A stretch of 64,000 nt of DNA from Fodinibacter sp963707895 (GTDB taxonomy: Bacteria; Actinomycetota; Actinomycetes; Actinomycetales; Dermatophilaceae). The stretch is taken from NCBI GenBank assembly GCA_963707895.1, contig CAVPRS010000010.1, forward strand, positions 558,001 through 622,000, given 5' to 3'. The notes under the pieces are model-generated. The model was not told the origin of the DNA. It was given only the letters and a program-made list of their open reading frames with translations, and made no database searches. Shown piece after piece: positions 19,112 to 28,165 of this stretch; position 1 is the first letter of the stretch; each line of letters begins with the position of its first letter. The position numbers were made by a program, and so were the translations under genes.

Positions 19112-19806
19112 GGCAGCCCCCGGAGCAGGTCCTCGGCGGCGAGCACCGCGCCGATGCCGTCGGCGCGCACGCGCTGCGACACCGCCGAGGCGCTGATGCC
19201 CTCGAGCGAGGCGAGCTCGCTCTGGGTCGTGTGCGGGTCCATGAGCCCCCTCAGTAGTCGGACCGACCGATCCGACAACGAGCCAACCAGATGGTCCCGA
19301 CAGAGCAGGGCCGCGTTGACCGCGTTCGCGTCGACGACCGCCGCGTCGGCACCGCTCGACCGACCGGTCGAGTCCTCATCGCCCCCGTCGGGCGCCGGGC
19401 GGTAGGCGGTGCGAAGGTGCCGCGTGGCGGCCCGTGCGGCAGCCTGCTCGACCGACTCGATCGCGGCGCGGGCGGCCCACCAGCCCGGTCCGTCCTCGAG
19501 GCCGCGCTCGGCGTCGAGCAGCTGCACCGGTCCACGCCCGATTCCGACCCGCACGTCCGCCCCGGGGAGCAGCTCCAGGCGCACCCGCAGCGCGGCCTCG
19601 ATCGCTGCGCCGAGGGTGGCGTAGGCGCCCTGGAACTCGTCGCCCACGGTGATCCGCAGCTCGGTGACCGCCGGCACAGCAGCGTTCGCGCTGACCAGGG
19701 CCCTCTCGACCGCTCGGTGCAGCGCCCTCCGGTTGGGCGCCGAGCGTGACCCCACGAGGTCGCCGATGACGACGCACCGTGAAGCCCGGTCCTTCATCGC
19801 GTTCAT
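19108..19806 (-). CDS. SatD family protein with C-terminal helix-turn-helix
   Basis: 232 aa. It opens with CVVIGDLVGSR and has RITVGDEFQGAY and VRVGIGRGPV, the conserved SatD segments that recall nucleotide cyclase-like folds. The last ~45 residues (TQSELASLEGISASAVSQRVR) look like a helix-turn-helix. Two in-frame ATGs, 9 bp apart, could be the start. On the coding strand TATGAT lies about 9 nt before the first ATG, so the transcript is probably leaderless or nearly so. TGAAG/CTTCA half-sites surround this promoter and could be the protein's own operator (inference). Confidence 0.78.
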   Translation of the reverse strand: MNAMKDRASRCVVIGDLVGSRSAPNRRALHRAVERALVSANAAVPAVTELRITVGDEFQGAYATLGAAIEAALRVRLELLPGADVRVGIGRGPVQLLDAERGLEDGPGWWAARAAIESVEQAAARAATRHLRTAYRPAPDGGDEDSTGRSSGADAAVVDANAVNAALLCRDHLVGSLSDRSVRLLRGLMDPHTTQSELASLEGISASAVSQRVRADGIGAVLAAEDLLRGLP

Positions 19807-19850
19807 GTGAAGATCATACCTTCATTTGGTTCCGATGAAGCAATGAACTT
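19807..19850 (-). promoter_or_regulatory. AT-rich promoter with TGAAG dyads before the satD-like gene
   Basis: This is one of the few AT-rich stretches nearby. On the minus strand TATGAT (-10 like) is about 9 nt before the start codon. CTTCAT (19820-19825) and ATGAAG (19835-19840) form an inverted repeat, and TGAAG at 19808-19812 provides a third half-site overlapping the -10 area. Confidence 0.5.
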
Positions 19851-19883
19851 ACAACGACACCGTGGCCCACGACCGGCCGGGCG

Positions 19884-20936
19884 TCATCCGGGACCGGGAG
19901 CGAAGGCCCGCAGGTCGCTGCCCGTGCGCGGTTCGGCGACCCCGCGCTCGGTCGTGACGGCGTCGACGAGGCGGGCCGGCGTGACGTCGAACGCCGGGTT
20001 GAAGCCCGGTGAGGCCTCCGGCGCGAGTCGCATCCCGCCGAGCACGGTGACCTCCTCGCCGGGCCGCTCCTCGATCTCGATGTGCGACCCGTCGGCCATC
20101 GACAGGTCGACGGTCGACCAGGGGGCGGCGACCATGAACGGAATGTCGGCGTCGCGGCAGGCGAGCGCCACCCCGAGCGTGCCGATCTTGTTGGCGGCGT
20201 CGCCGTTCGCGGCGATCCGGTCGGCCCCCACGACGGCGAGGTCGACCAGGCCGCGCAGGATCGTCGACGCGGCCGCGCTGTCGGCCAGGACCCGGTGCGG
20301 GATGCCGTCGGCCGCCAGCTCGAACGCCGTGAGGCGCGAGCCCTGCAGAAGGGGGCGGGTCTCATCGGCGTAGACCAGCTCGAGCCGGTCGCGGGCGTGC
20401 AGCTCGCGAATGACGCCGAGCCCCGTGCCCCAGGCGCTCGTCGCCAGCGAACCGGTGTTGCAGTGGGTGAGCACCCGCAGCCGGGGCCGGTCGATCCGGG
20501 CGAGCAGCCAGTCGGCCCCGAGCCGGGACAGCTCGCGGTTCGCGGCCTCGTCGTCGGTGGCGACCCGGCGAGCAGCGACCAGCACGGCATCACGACCCTG
20601 GCCCATCAGCGGACGCACCTGGTCGACCCCCCAGGCCAGGTTCACCGCCGTGGGCCGGGCATGACGGACCCGGTCGACCGCCGCCTGCACCTGCGCCTCG
20701 TCCCAGCCCTCACGGGCACCCTCGTCCATGGCGAGCACGACGCCGAGCGCGCCGGCGACGCCGAGCGCGGGCGCGCCACGCACGGCGAGCTCCGCGATCG
20801 CGGTGACCAGGCCGTCGGTGGTGTCCAGGACGCGGTCGGTCGTGGTGCCGGGCAGCAGGGTCTGGTCGAGCAGCCGCACCGCGCCCCGCCCGTCGCGGCC
20901 GGCGGCGTCATCCCACGCGATGGCGATCAGCGTCAT
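19884..20936 (-). CDS. mtnA: S-methyl-5-thioribose-1-phosphate isomerase (MtnA family)
   Basis: 350 aa, normal for the family. The enzyme isomerises methylthioribose-1-phosphate to the ribulose form in methionine salvage; relatives act on 5-deoxyribose-1-phosphate. Motifs are AVRGAPALGVAGA, LTHCNTGSLAT (catalytic Cys), YADETRPLLQG, and VVGADRIAANGDAANKIGT (catalytic Asp). No mtnK, nucleosidase or other salvage gene is close by. The class II aldolase gene 1.5 kb away could supply the next step of a DHAP shunt. The divergent S51 gene starts ~160 bp upstream. Confidence 0.92.
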   Translation of the reverse strand: MTLIAIAWDDAAGRDGRGAVRLLDQTLLPGTTTDRVLDTTDGLVTAIAELAVRGAPALGVAGALGVVLAMDEGAREGWDEAQVQAAVDRVRHARPTAVNLAWGVDQVRPLMGQGRDAVLVAARRVATDDEAANRELSRLGADWLLARIDRPRLRVLTHCNTGSLATSAWGTGLGVIRELHARDRLELVYADETRPLLQGSRLTAFELAADGIPHRVLADSAAASTILRGLVDLAVVGADRIAANGDAANKIGTLGVALACRDADIPFMVAAPWSTVDLSMADGSHIEIEERPGEEVTVLGGMRLAPEASPGFNPAFDVTPARLVDAVTTERGVAEPRTGSDLRAFAPGPG

Positions 20937-21095
20937 GGCCGCAGCCTATGCCGCGACAGCAGCGGGACGAACCGCGGATCGGCCTGTGCCGAGCGTGGCC
21001 CGGGCGGCCCCCGGCGGCGGCTGGATGGTGCGCCGCGCACCTTCGCGGGACACTCGCCGCGCCGGACGCGACCGTTCTCGCTAGGTTCGTTCTCC

Positions 21096-22966
21096 ATGAC
21101 CTCGCAACCTCGCCCCACCCGCTCAGCCCGCCACGCCGCGCGGCCGGACTGCTCGCCCTCGCCGTGGTCGTCGCTCCGGCAGCGGTCGTCGCCGGAGGTG
21201 GCGCCGCCCGGGCCGCCGACCCCGAGCCGACCGTGCTCGTGCCCATCGGCGGGGGGTACGAGACGTCGACGCTCGCCGGCTTCTCGCGCGCCGCCGCGGA
21301 GGGTGCCAGCGGCCCGACCGTCGACATCGTGGTGGTCCCGGCGGCCTACGGCGACACCGACAAGGACCGCAAGGCCAACCTGGCCCTCGCGCGGGGACGC
21401 GCGGCCGAGGTCGACGCCGCCTGCGACGCCGTGGTGGCGGCCCCCTACACCGGGTGCACCGCCACCTTGGCCGTGTTGCTCAACCGCGCCGACGCGATGG
21501 ACCCGGCCAACTCCGTTGCCCTGAACGCCGCCACGACCGACGGCATCTACGTGCTCGGCGGTGACCAGGAGATCGCGATGGACGTGCTCGCCGGCTCCCC
21601 CGCCGAGGCGGCGATCACCGCGGGGGTGCGGGAGCGAGGCGTGGTGCTGGGCGGGACCAGCGCCGGTGCGGCCGTGGAGTCACGCAACATGATCAACGGC
21701 TACACCACCCTGGCCGACAACCCGGGTCTCGGCCTGCGGCGCGACTCGACCCTGATGTGGTGGGACGACGGCGACAACGACCTCGAGCGGGGCCTGGTCG
21801 TCGGCTCCTCCAGGGCGATCTTCGACCAGCACTTCTACCAGCGGGGCCGCTTCGGGCGCACCCTGTCCACCCTGGCCACCGCCGACGAGCGGTTCGGCGG
21901 GGCCAGTCCGGTGGGCGTCGGCGTCGACTACGCGACCGGCATCCGCGACACGGGTGACACGACGCTCTCGGGCCTGTTCGGCGACAGCTCGGTGGCCGTC
22001 GTCGACCTCGAGACCCTGAACGCGACCCACACGTGGGTCGGCAGCCCGGCGACGTTGTCCGCCCGCAACGTGCTGACCCACCTGATGACGGACGGCACGG
22101 CCTACGACCTGGGCACCCGGGTGTTCACGCGTGGGGGTGCCGTCGTCGCACCGCCGGCCTCCGGCCCGTGGGCTGCCCCAGCCTCCCCGTCGCGCGTCGG
22201 CGGCACGGTGTTCCTCGGCGGCGGCGCTCTCGGATCCGACGTCATCGGTGACGTCGTGACCAGGGCGCGTGCCGTCGACTCCTCGAAGAAGGCCACGCTC
22301 GTCGTGCTCGGCGGCGGGTCCGGCTCGAGCACGCTGGCCAACTCCTACGCCCAGGCGGTCAAGAAGGCCGGGTGGGCCGGTGTCGTGACCACGGTGGTCT
22401 ACGGCAGCAAGGGCTGGTCGAACAAGTCGCTGGCCGGCGCCACCGCCGTCGTCCTCGCCGGGGACACCCCGCCCGCGCTCGCCTCGACGATGGCCGACCC
22501 CGCCTTCCGGGATGCCGTGACGACCGCCGTCCGGTCGACCCCCGTCGTGCTGGCCGACGGCGCGATGACGGCGGTGCTGGGTGCGCGCTGGTCGGCGAAG
22601 GCCAACGCACCCGAGGCCGACCTCGACGCGCTCGAGGCGGAGGGCGTCGCCGCCTTCCGCACGGACGATGCCGCCTGGCAGCCCGGGCTGGGCCTGGTGG
22701 CAGCCACGCTGGTGCCGCACCTCACCGACGACTACCGGTGGGGCCGGCTGTACTCCGGTGTCGCGACGGCGCCGCAGCAGCTCGCCATCGGCATCGCCGG
22801 CGACTCGGCCGTGGTGCTGGCGCCCTCGGGGGCGTCGGTCGACGGAGCTTCCGTCGTCGTGGCCGACGGTCGGCAGGCGACCCAGTGGACCGGCGCGAAC
22901 GGTGCGATGGGTTCCAGCGGAGTGGTGCTCGACGTCTTCGGCGACGGCGAGCCGCTGCGGCACTGA
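21096..22966 (+). CDS. Secreted tandem S51/cyanophycinase-like protein, frameshift in signal peptide
   Basis: About 620 aa. The first S51-type domain (about residues 45-340) has PIGGGYET, GIYVLGGDQE, and the nucleophile elbow GGTSAGAAVES; HFYQRGRFGR follows as in cyanophycinases. The second domain (from about FLGGGALGSDV) repeats the fold but replaces the elbow with LADGAMTAV, so it has probably lost activity. The signal peptide hydrophobic core (GLLALAVVVAPAAVVAGGG, AARA-A) is in the main frame, but the only credible start, ATG 21096 (TSQPRPTRSARHA), is in another frame; one base seems missing at about 21130-21150. The alternative in-frame ATG at 20948 would give an implausible 80-residue leader. 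It may hydrolyse cyanophycin-like or Asp-rich peptides outside the cell. Confidence 0.78.
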
Positions 22967-22998
22967 GCCAGCTGGGTGTTGGCCGGCGGGCACCGCGG

Positions 22999-23131
22999 GA
23001 CGCGGTCTCCGGTGGCCGCCGGCACGCCGGGAGCGCGCCGGGTCGGGCCGGAGGCGCGCCGGGTCGGCGCGTCCCTTGCGCGGCGCCCCGGCGCGTGCCA
23101 CGGTCGGGGTGTGGGGTCCACCGGTTCCCAC
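22999..23131 (+). promoter_or_regulatory. Dyads upstream of the tandem universal stress protein gene
   Basis: A 21-bp imperfect palindrome runs from GTGGG (23111) to CCCAC (ending 23131) with CC/GG also pairing inside. A weaker dyad GGGAC-GCG-GTCTC lies near 23003. Both recall the GGG-C...G-CCC shape of DosR/DevR boxes, which control universal stress proteins in several actinobacteria, but neither matches the mycobacterial consensus closely. The rest of the 240-bp gap shows only GC-rich direct repeats (GCGCCGGGTCGG). Confidence 0.3.
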
Positions 23132-23208
23132 GACGACGGACGCCGTCAGCCTTGACGCTCCTGGCGAGCCCCGCCGCCGCGACACCCTCGCGATCGGAGG
23201 AAGCCGAG

Positions 23209-24072
23209 ATGGCCCAAGCACGAGTCGTCGTCGGGGTCGACGGGTCCCCACTGTCCATGGCTGCGGTCACGCGGGCCGCGCAGGTGGCGAGCGCACGGGG
23301 CTACACGCTGCACGTGCTGCACGCCTTCGCGCCCGACCTGCCCATGCTCGGGTTCGGCGAGCTGTCCGACGGGTCGGCGATGGTGTCCAACCACGCCAAG
23401 CGGCTCGTGGCCGACGGGGTGGCGCGGGCCCATGCAGTCGACCCCTCCCTCGAGGTCACCACGGGCATCCGTGACGGGTACGCGAGCCAGGCCCTCGTCG
23501 ACGCCTCTCGCGCCGCGGCCCTCGTGGTCGTGGGCGCGATGGGCCACGGCGTGTTCAGCCGCGCCAGCGTGGGAGCCGTCGCCATGCAGGTCGTCACGCA
23601 CGCCCGCTGCCCGGTGCTGGTCGTCGGTCACGAGACGGCGGGCGGCTCGCCGGTCAACGGCCGGGTCGTCGTGGGTGTCGACGGGTCGAAGCCGTCGCTG
23701 CGGGCGCTCGGAGTCGCGTTCGACGAGGCCCTGCGCACCGGCGGGTGGCTCGACGTCCTGCACGCGTGGGAGGCGCACAGCGCGAGCGACCCGACGCTGT
23801 CGACGAGCTCGGACTGGAGCACCTACGAGGCCAACCTCGAGCAGATCGTCGAGGCGGCCATCGCCCCCCGGCGTGCTGCCAACCCCGACGTCAAGGTCGA
23901 CTACGACGTGGTGCGCTCCGAGCCGGTCCGGGCCCTGGTCGACCGCACGGAGGGTGCCGCACTGCTCGTCGTCGGGAGCCGTGGTGCCGGTGGCTTCTCC
24001 GGGCTCCATGTCGGCTCCACGGCCCTGCGGCTGATCAGCCGCTGCCACTGCCCCCTGCTGATGACCCGCTGA
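23209..24072 (+). CDS. Tandem-domain universal stress protein
   Basis: 287 aa from ATG 23209, with GGAGG 8 nt upstream. Two UspA domains: residues 3-140 (VVVGVDGSPLS ... LVVVGAMGHGVFSRASVGAVAMQVVTHARCPVLVV) and 150-287 (VVVGVDGSKPS ... LLVVGSRGAGGFSGLHVGSTALRLISRCHCPLLM). Both keep the G-2x-G-9x-G(S/T) ATP-binding pattern, so both probably bind ATP. Actinobacterial proteins of this shape respond to hypoxia and stationary phase. It is convergent with oligopeptidase B, and a hairpin spans both stop codons. Confidence 0.92.
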   Translation: MAQARVVVGVDGSPLSMAAVTRAAQVASARGYTLHVLHAFAPDLPMLGFGELSDGSAMVSNHAKRLVADGVARAHAVDPSLEVTTGIRDGYASQALVDASRAAALVVVGAMGHGVFSRASVGAVAMQVVTHARCPVLVVGHETAGGSPVNGRVVVGVDGSKPSLRALGVAFDEALRTGGWLDVLHAWEAHSASDPTLSTSSDWSTYEANLEQIVEAAIAPRRAANPDVKVDYDVVRSEPVRALVDRTEGAALLVVGSRGAGGFSGLHVGSTALRLISRCHCPLLMTR

Positions 24073-24101
24073 CCCCCGCCTCAGTGGCCTGGGCGGAGGT
24101 C
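24071..24101. terminator. Bidirectional hairpin spanning both stop codons
   Basis: GACCCCCGCC (24071-24080) faces GGCGGAGGTC (24092-24101): nine of ten positions pair. The stop codons of the universal stress gene (24070-24072) and of the convergent peptidase gene (24100-24102) are themselves part of the stem. Confidence 0.6.
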
Positions 24102-26217
24102 AGAGGCGGTCGGTCGCCCCGAGCTGGTCGAGCACGAAGGCCCACTCCCAGGCGATCTGCTCCCACGCGGCGTACCGGCCGCTGCGGCCGCCGTGCCCGG
24201 CCGCGAGCTCGGTGCGCATCAGCACCGGACGCTGCTCCAGGTCGTTCGTGACCGTCTCGCGCAGCCGCGCGACCCACTTGGCCGGCTCGGTGACGTAGAC
24301 CCGGGTGTCGTGCAGGCTCGAGGTCGCGAGCACCGCCGGGTAGTCGGCCGCGCGCACGTTCTCGTAGGGCGCGTAGGCGCGCATCGCGGCGTAGACCTCG
24401 GCGTCGGCGAGCGGGTTGCCCCACTCCTCCCACTCCCCCACCGTGAGCGGCAGGTCGGGCTGCAGCATCGTGGTGAGCGCGTCGACGAAGGGCACCGCCG
24501 CGTGCGCCACCCGGAACCGCTCGGGCGCCAGGTTGAGCACGGCCCCCACGAGAAGCCCTCCGGCAGAACCACCTTCGAGCCCAACCCGGTCCGGTGCGAT
24601 CCAGCCGGCGGCCACCAGGTGCTCGACGGCGGCCACGGTGTCGGTGAACGTGTTGGTCTTGGCGAGCAGCTTGCCGTCGTCGTACCAGCGCCGCCCCATC
24701 TCGCCGCCGCCGCGCACGTGCGCCACCGCGTAGACGACCCCGCGGTCGAGCAGGCTGAGCCGCGCGACGGAAAAGTAGGGGTCCGACGAGATCTCGTAGG
24801 ACCCGTACGCCGTGACGACGCCGGGGTTGCTCCCGTCGGCCTCGACCTCCACGCGGCGCACCACCGACACCGGCACGAGCGTCCCGTCGGATGCCGTGAC
24901 CCACTCCCGGTGCTCGGTGTAGTTGGCCACGTCGAAGTCACCCAGCACCGGCTGGCGCTTGAGCAGGGTGCGCTCCCGGGTCGCGAGGTCGACGTCGAGC
25001 ACGCTGCGCGGGGTGGCCCACGACTCGACGACGACCTGGATGGCGGTCTGGCCCGGCTCGGGGTTGTCGCCCAGGCCGATCGAGTGCACCGCCTGGTCGA
25101 CCTCGACGTCCCACGGGTCGCCGTGGCCGGAGGAGGACTCGGGGTCGCGAGGCAGCACCCGCAGCGAGGTCAGGCCACCGGTGCGCAGGCTGAGCACGGT
25201 CGCGTGGTCGAACGCGTCGACGCCGACGAACCGCTCGCCCTCGCCCGACCCGAGCCAGGGCACCCACTGCTCGTGGCTCGTCGCGTCGAACGGGGCCCAC
25301 GCCAGGTCGGCGTCGGGGGTGTCGGTGTTGTGGACGACGAGGAACCGGTCGGCCGCCGGCTCGACGTCGTACTCCACGCCCTCACGACGCGGGGCCAGCA
25401 CCCGCCAGGCACCCTCGGGGTCGTCGGCGTCGAGCACGTGCACCTCGGACGTCGTCTTCGACCCCAGGCCGAGCAGGAGCCAGCGCTCGTCGCGGCTGGC
25501 GGACACGCCCATCCAGAACCGCTCGTCGTCCTCCTGGTGCACCAGCACGTCGGCGGCCGGGTCGCCCCCGATCTCGTGCCGCCACAGCTGGAACGGGCGC
25601 CAGGCGTCATCCAGCCGGGTGTAGAAGACGAACCGGCCGTCGCGGCTCAGCTCGACCCCGTAGCCGATGTCGGTGATGGACGTGTCGAGCACCTCGCCGG
25701 AGTCGATCTCGCGGATGGTCAGCGCGAACCGCTCGTCTCCCTCGGTGTCGACGGCGAACGCGACGAGCCGGTGGTCGGCGCTGACCGTGAGCGCCCCCAG
25801 GGAGAAGAACTCGCTCTCCCCCGCCTCGACGTTGCCGTCGACGACGACCTGCTCACCGGGCACGCCCTCCGCCTCCGGGTCGGGACGCACGGCCGGGTCG
25901 GCGATCGGCGCGCGCATCTGGGCGGCGTACTGCAGGCCCTCGACGGTGCGGGCGTAGTACCACCAGGGGCCGCTCGCGACCGGCACCGACAGGTCGGTCT
26001 CCTTGACCCGCGACTTGATCTCGCCGACGATCGCCGAGCGCAGCGGCGCCAGGTGCTCGGTGCGCGCCTCGGCGTAGGCGTTCTCGGCGGCCAGGTGGGC
26101 GAGCAGGGCGGGGTCCTCGAGGTCGCGCATCCACGCATAGGGGTCCTCGACGCGGTCACCGTGGTGCTCGCGGACGTGGGCTCGGCGTTCGGCGGTCGGG
26201 GGGGTGGGGCTCGGCAT
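24100..26217 (-). CDS. ptrB: Oligopeptidase B (S9A prolyl oligopeptidase family)
   Basis: 705 aa from ATG 26217; an upstream start would only add noise. The N-terminal seven-bladed propeller covers about residues 70-400. The catalytic alpha/beta hydrolase domain has RGGGEMGRRWYD, the nucleophile Ser551 in EGGSAGG, and His in AAGHGGRSGR near the C terminus. Oligopeptidase B cleaves short peptides after Arg or Lys in the cytoplasm; no signal peptide is seen. Its transcript probably ends at the hairpin shared with the convergent stress gene. Confidence 0.93.
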   Translation of the reverse strand: MPSPTPPTAERRAHVREHHGDRVEDPYAWMRDLEDPALLAHLAAENAYAEARTEHLAPLRSAIVGEIKSRVKETDLSVPVASGPWWYYARTVEGLQYAAQMRAPIADPAVRPDPEAEGVPGEQVVVDGNVEAGESEFFSLGALTVSADHRLVAFAVDTEGDERFALTIREIDSGEVLDTSITDIGYGVELSRDGRFVFYTRLDDAWRPFQLWRHEIGGDPAADVLVHQEDDERFWMGVSASRDERWLLLGLGSKTTSEVHVLDADDPEGAWRVLAPRREGVEYDVEPAADRFLVVHNTDTPDADLAWAPFDATSHEQWVPWLGSGEGERFVGVDAFDHATVLSLRTGGLTSLRVLPRDPESSSGHGDPWDVEVDQAVHSIGLGDNPEPGQTAIQVVVESWATPRSVLDVDLATRERTLLKRQPVLGDFDVANYTEHREWVTASDGTLVPVSVVRRVEVEADGSNPGVVTAYGSYEISSDPYFSVARLSLLDRGVVYAVAHVRGGGEMGRRWYDDGKLLAKTNTFTDTVAAVEHLVAAGWIAPDRVGLEGGSAGGLLVGAVLNLAPERFRVAHAAVPFVDALTTMLQPDLPLTVGEWEEWGNPLADAEVYAAMRAYAPYENVRAADYPAVLATSSLHDTRVYVTEPAKWVARLRETVTNDLEQRPVLMRTELAAGHGGRSGRYAAWEQIAWEWAFVLDQLGATDRL

Positions 26218-26283
26218 GGCGTCACTGTATGCCGGGTGCCCGCCCCAGCCCGCCAGCGGCACGAACGACGGGCCCCCGACGCG

Positions 26284-26317
26284 GCGAGGGCCGCACCCGG
26301 GTGGGTGCGGCCCTCGC
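26284..26317 (-). terminator. Terminator of the nucleotidase gene
   Basis: A perfect 14-bp stem (26284-26297 with 26304-26317, 6-nt loop) lies 21 bp beyond the stop of the minus-strand phosphoesterase gene. Confidence 0.85.
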
Positions 26318-26337
26318 TGCGCGGTGGCGTGGGTCGG

Positions 26338-28077
26338 TCAGAGACCGGTCACGCGGTCGGCCGGGCTGGTGAGGCCCGGGTTGGCGCCGAAGTAGGCCAC
26401 GAGGTTGGCGAGGTCCTCGTTGCCACCCAGCAGGTTCGTGCCCGCGAGGAACGCGGTGAACGAGTCACCACCGTTGGACAGGAAGTTGATCGTGCCGACG
26501 CGGTAGGTGGCCGCGAGGTCGATCGGGGTGCCGTTGAGCGTCATCGAGCCCGGGACGACCCTGCTGCCGGCCGGCTTGGTGGCGTCCCAGCCGTAGGAGA
26601 AGCCCTTGGAGACACCGAGCGCCAGCGCGTCACGGCCACCGGGACGGCCGGGAATGTACTGCTGCTCGAGCACCGCCTGGATCTGCGCGCCCGTGAGGTC
26701 GAGCGTGGTCAGGAGGTTCCCGAACGGCGCGACGTCGTAGCTCTCCTTGTACGTGATCTCGCCGGAACCCTCGGTGTACTTGGGCGCCACCCGCAGGCTG
26801 GCCCGCACACCACCGATGTTCATGAAGGCGATCTGCGCACCGCCGTTCGCCGGGGCGGAGGTGCCCCAGAGAATGGCGTCGGCCACGAGGTCACCCATCG
26901 GCGTCTCGATGCCGCGGTTGCCGTTGCTGTCGCCGAGGATGTCCTCGGTGTTGGAGCCGACGACGCGCGCGCCGAGGGCGCCGGACAGGGCGTTCCACTT
27001 GGCGATGATCGCCGTCTGGGTGGCGTCCTTGGCGACGGTGCGGGGGACCAGGTGGTTCGTGGCCGTCGACCGGCCGCGGTCGACCTCACCGCTCTTGGTG
27101 TTGATGACGAGGTCGGTCTCGGTGACCACCTGGCCGTAGGAGGCCGCGCTCGTCACGAGCCGCGGGTTGCCGTCCGGGTCGGGGATGTGGCACACGTAGG
27201 GCATGTGGGTGTGCCCGGTGACGATGGCGTCGACCTCGGGGGTCATCGTCTTCGCGATGGTGAGGATCGGGTCGGAGACGCCGACGCACTGCTGGTAGGT
27301 GCCGGCGTTGACGCCACCCTCGTGCAACAGCACGACGATGGACTTCACGCCCTGCTTCTTCAGGATCTTCGCCTGGGCGTTGGCGGTCTGCACCTCGTCC
27401 TTGAACTCGACGTTCGCCACGCCGGCCGGGTCGACCAGGGTCGGGGTGCCCTCGAGGGTCATCCCGATGAAGCCGATCCTGGTGCCACCGATGGACTTGA
27501 CCCACGTGCTGGGAAGCAGCGTGCCGCTGCCGTCCTTCTTGACGACGTTGGCGGCGAGGTACTGGTAGTCGGCGCCGGCGTAGGGGGCGTCGGGGAAGTA
27601 GCAGCCGTCGACCGGGTGGCAGCCGCCGTTCTGCATGCGCAGCAGCTCGGTGGTGCCCTCGTCGAACTCGTGGTTGCCGACGCTGCTGACGTCGAGGTGC
27701 ATCGCGTTGAGCGACTCGACGGAGGGCTCGTCGTGGAAGAGACCGGAGAGGAACGGGGAGCCACCGATGAGGTCACCGGCCGCCACCGTGAGCGAGTTGC
27801 CCCCGGGAGCCGTCGCGCGCAGGTCCTTCAGCTCGGTGGCGAGGTACTCGGCGCCACCGACGGGCGTCTGGCTGGGGTCGAGCGTCTTGCTCAGCGGCGG
27901 GTCACTGGCCTCGAGGTGGCCGTGGTAGTCGTTGAACGACAGCAGCTGCACGGTCGTGAGGTTGGGGTTGCCCTTGCTGGGCGCAGCCCCCGCGATGGCG
28001 GGTGTGCTGGCGATGAACGCAGTGACGGCGGTGGCCGCGACACCGGCGCCGAGGATGCGCCGACGGGTTGTGGTCAT
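26338..28077 (-). CDS. Secreted bifunctional metallophosphatase/5'-nucleotidase
   Basis: 579 aa from ATG 28077 with AAGGAG 6 nt upstream. The N terminus TTTRRRILGAGVAATAVTAF looks like a Tat signal, ending near GAAP. The metallophosphatase domain has SFNDYHGHLE, AAGDLIGGSPF, VGNHEFDEG and GHTHMPY, which supply the two-metal ligands. The C-terminal 5'-nucleotidase domain follows from about residue 340 (MGDLVADA, FMNIGGVRA, PFGN, LSNGGDSF). UshA-like enzymes release phosphate and nucleosides from extracellular nucleotides. It follows dnaE on the same strand, separated by a 137-bp gap with a tandem repeat, so it probably has its own promoter. Confidence 0.92.
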   Translation of the reverse strand: MTTTRRRILGAGVAATAVTAFIASTPAIAGAAPSKGNPNLTTVQLLSFNDYHGHLEASDPPLSKTLDPSQTPVGGAEYLATELKDLRATAPGGNSLTVAAGDLIGGSPFLSGLFHDEPSVESLNAMHLDVSSVGNHEFDEGTTELLRMQNGGCHPVDGCYFPDAPYAGADYQYLAANVVKKDGSGTLLPSTWVKSIGGTRIGFIGMTLEGTPTLVDPAGVANVEFKDEVQTANAQAKILKKQGVKSIVVLLHEGGVNAGTYQQCVGVSDPILTIAKTMTPEVDAIVTGHTHMPYVCHIPDPDGNPRLVTSAASYGQVVTETDLVINTKSGEVDRGRSTATNHLVPRTVAKDATQTAIIAKWNALSGALGARVVGSNTEDILGDSNGNRGIETPMGDLVADAILWGTSAPANGGAQIAFMNIGGVRASLRVAPKYTEGSGEITYKESYDVAPFGNLLTTLDLTGAQIQAVLEQQYIPGRPGGRDALALGVSKGFSYGWDATKPAGSRVVPGSMTLNGTPIDLAATYRVGTINFLSNGGDSFTAFLAGTNLLGGNEDLANLVAYFGANPGLTSPADRVTGL

Positions 28078-28165
28078 GGTGTCTCCTTGTGGGGGGTCAG
28101 GCGCGACCACCCTAGGGGCTGGCACCACCTCCGGAGAAGGTCCGGGCCCCGGCGATTTCGGCCGA

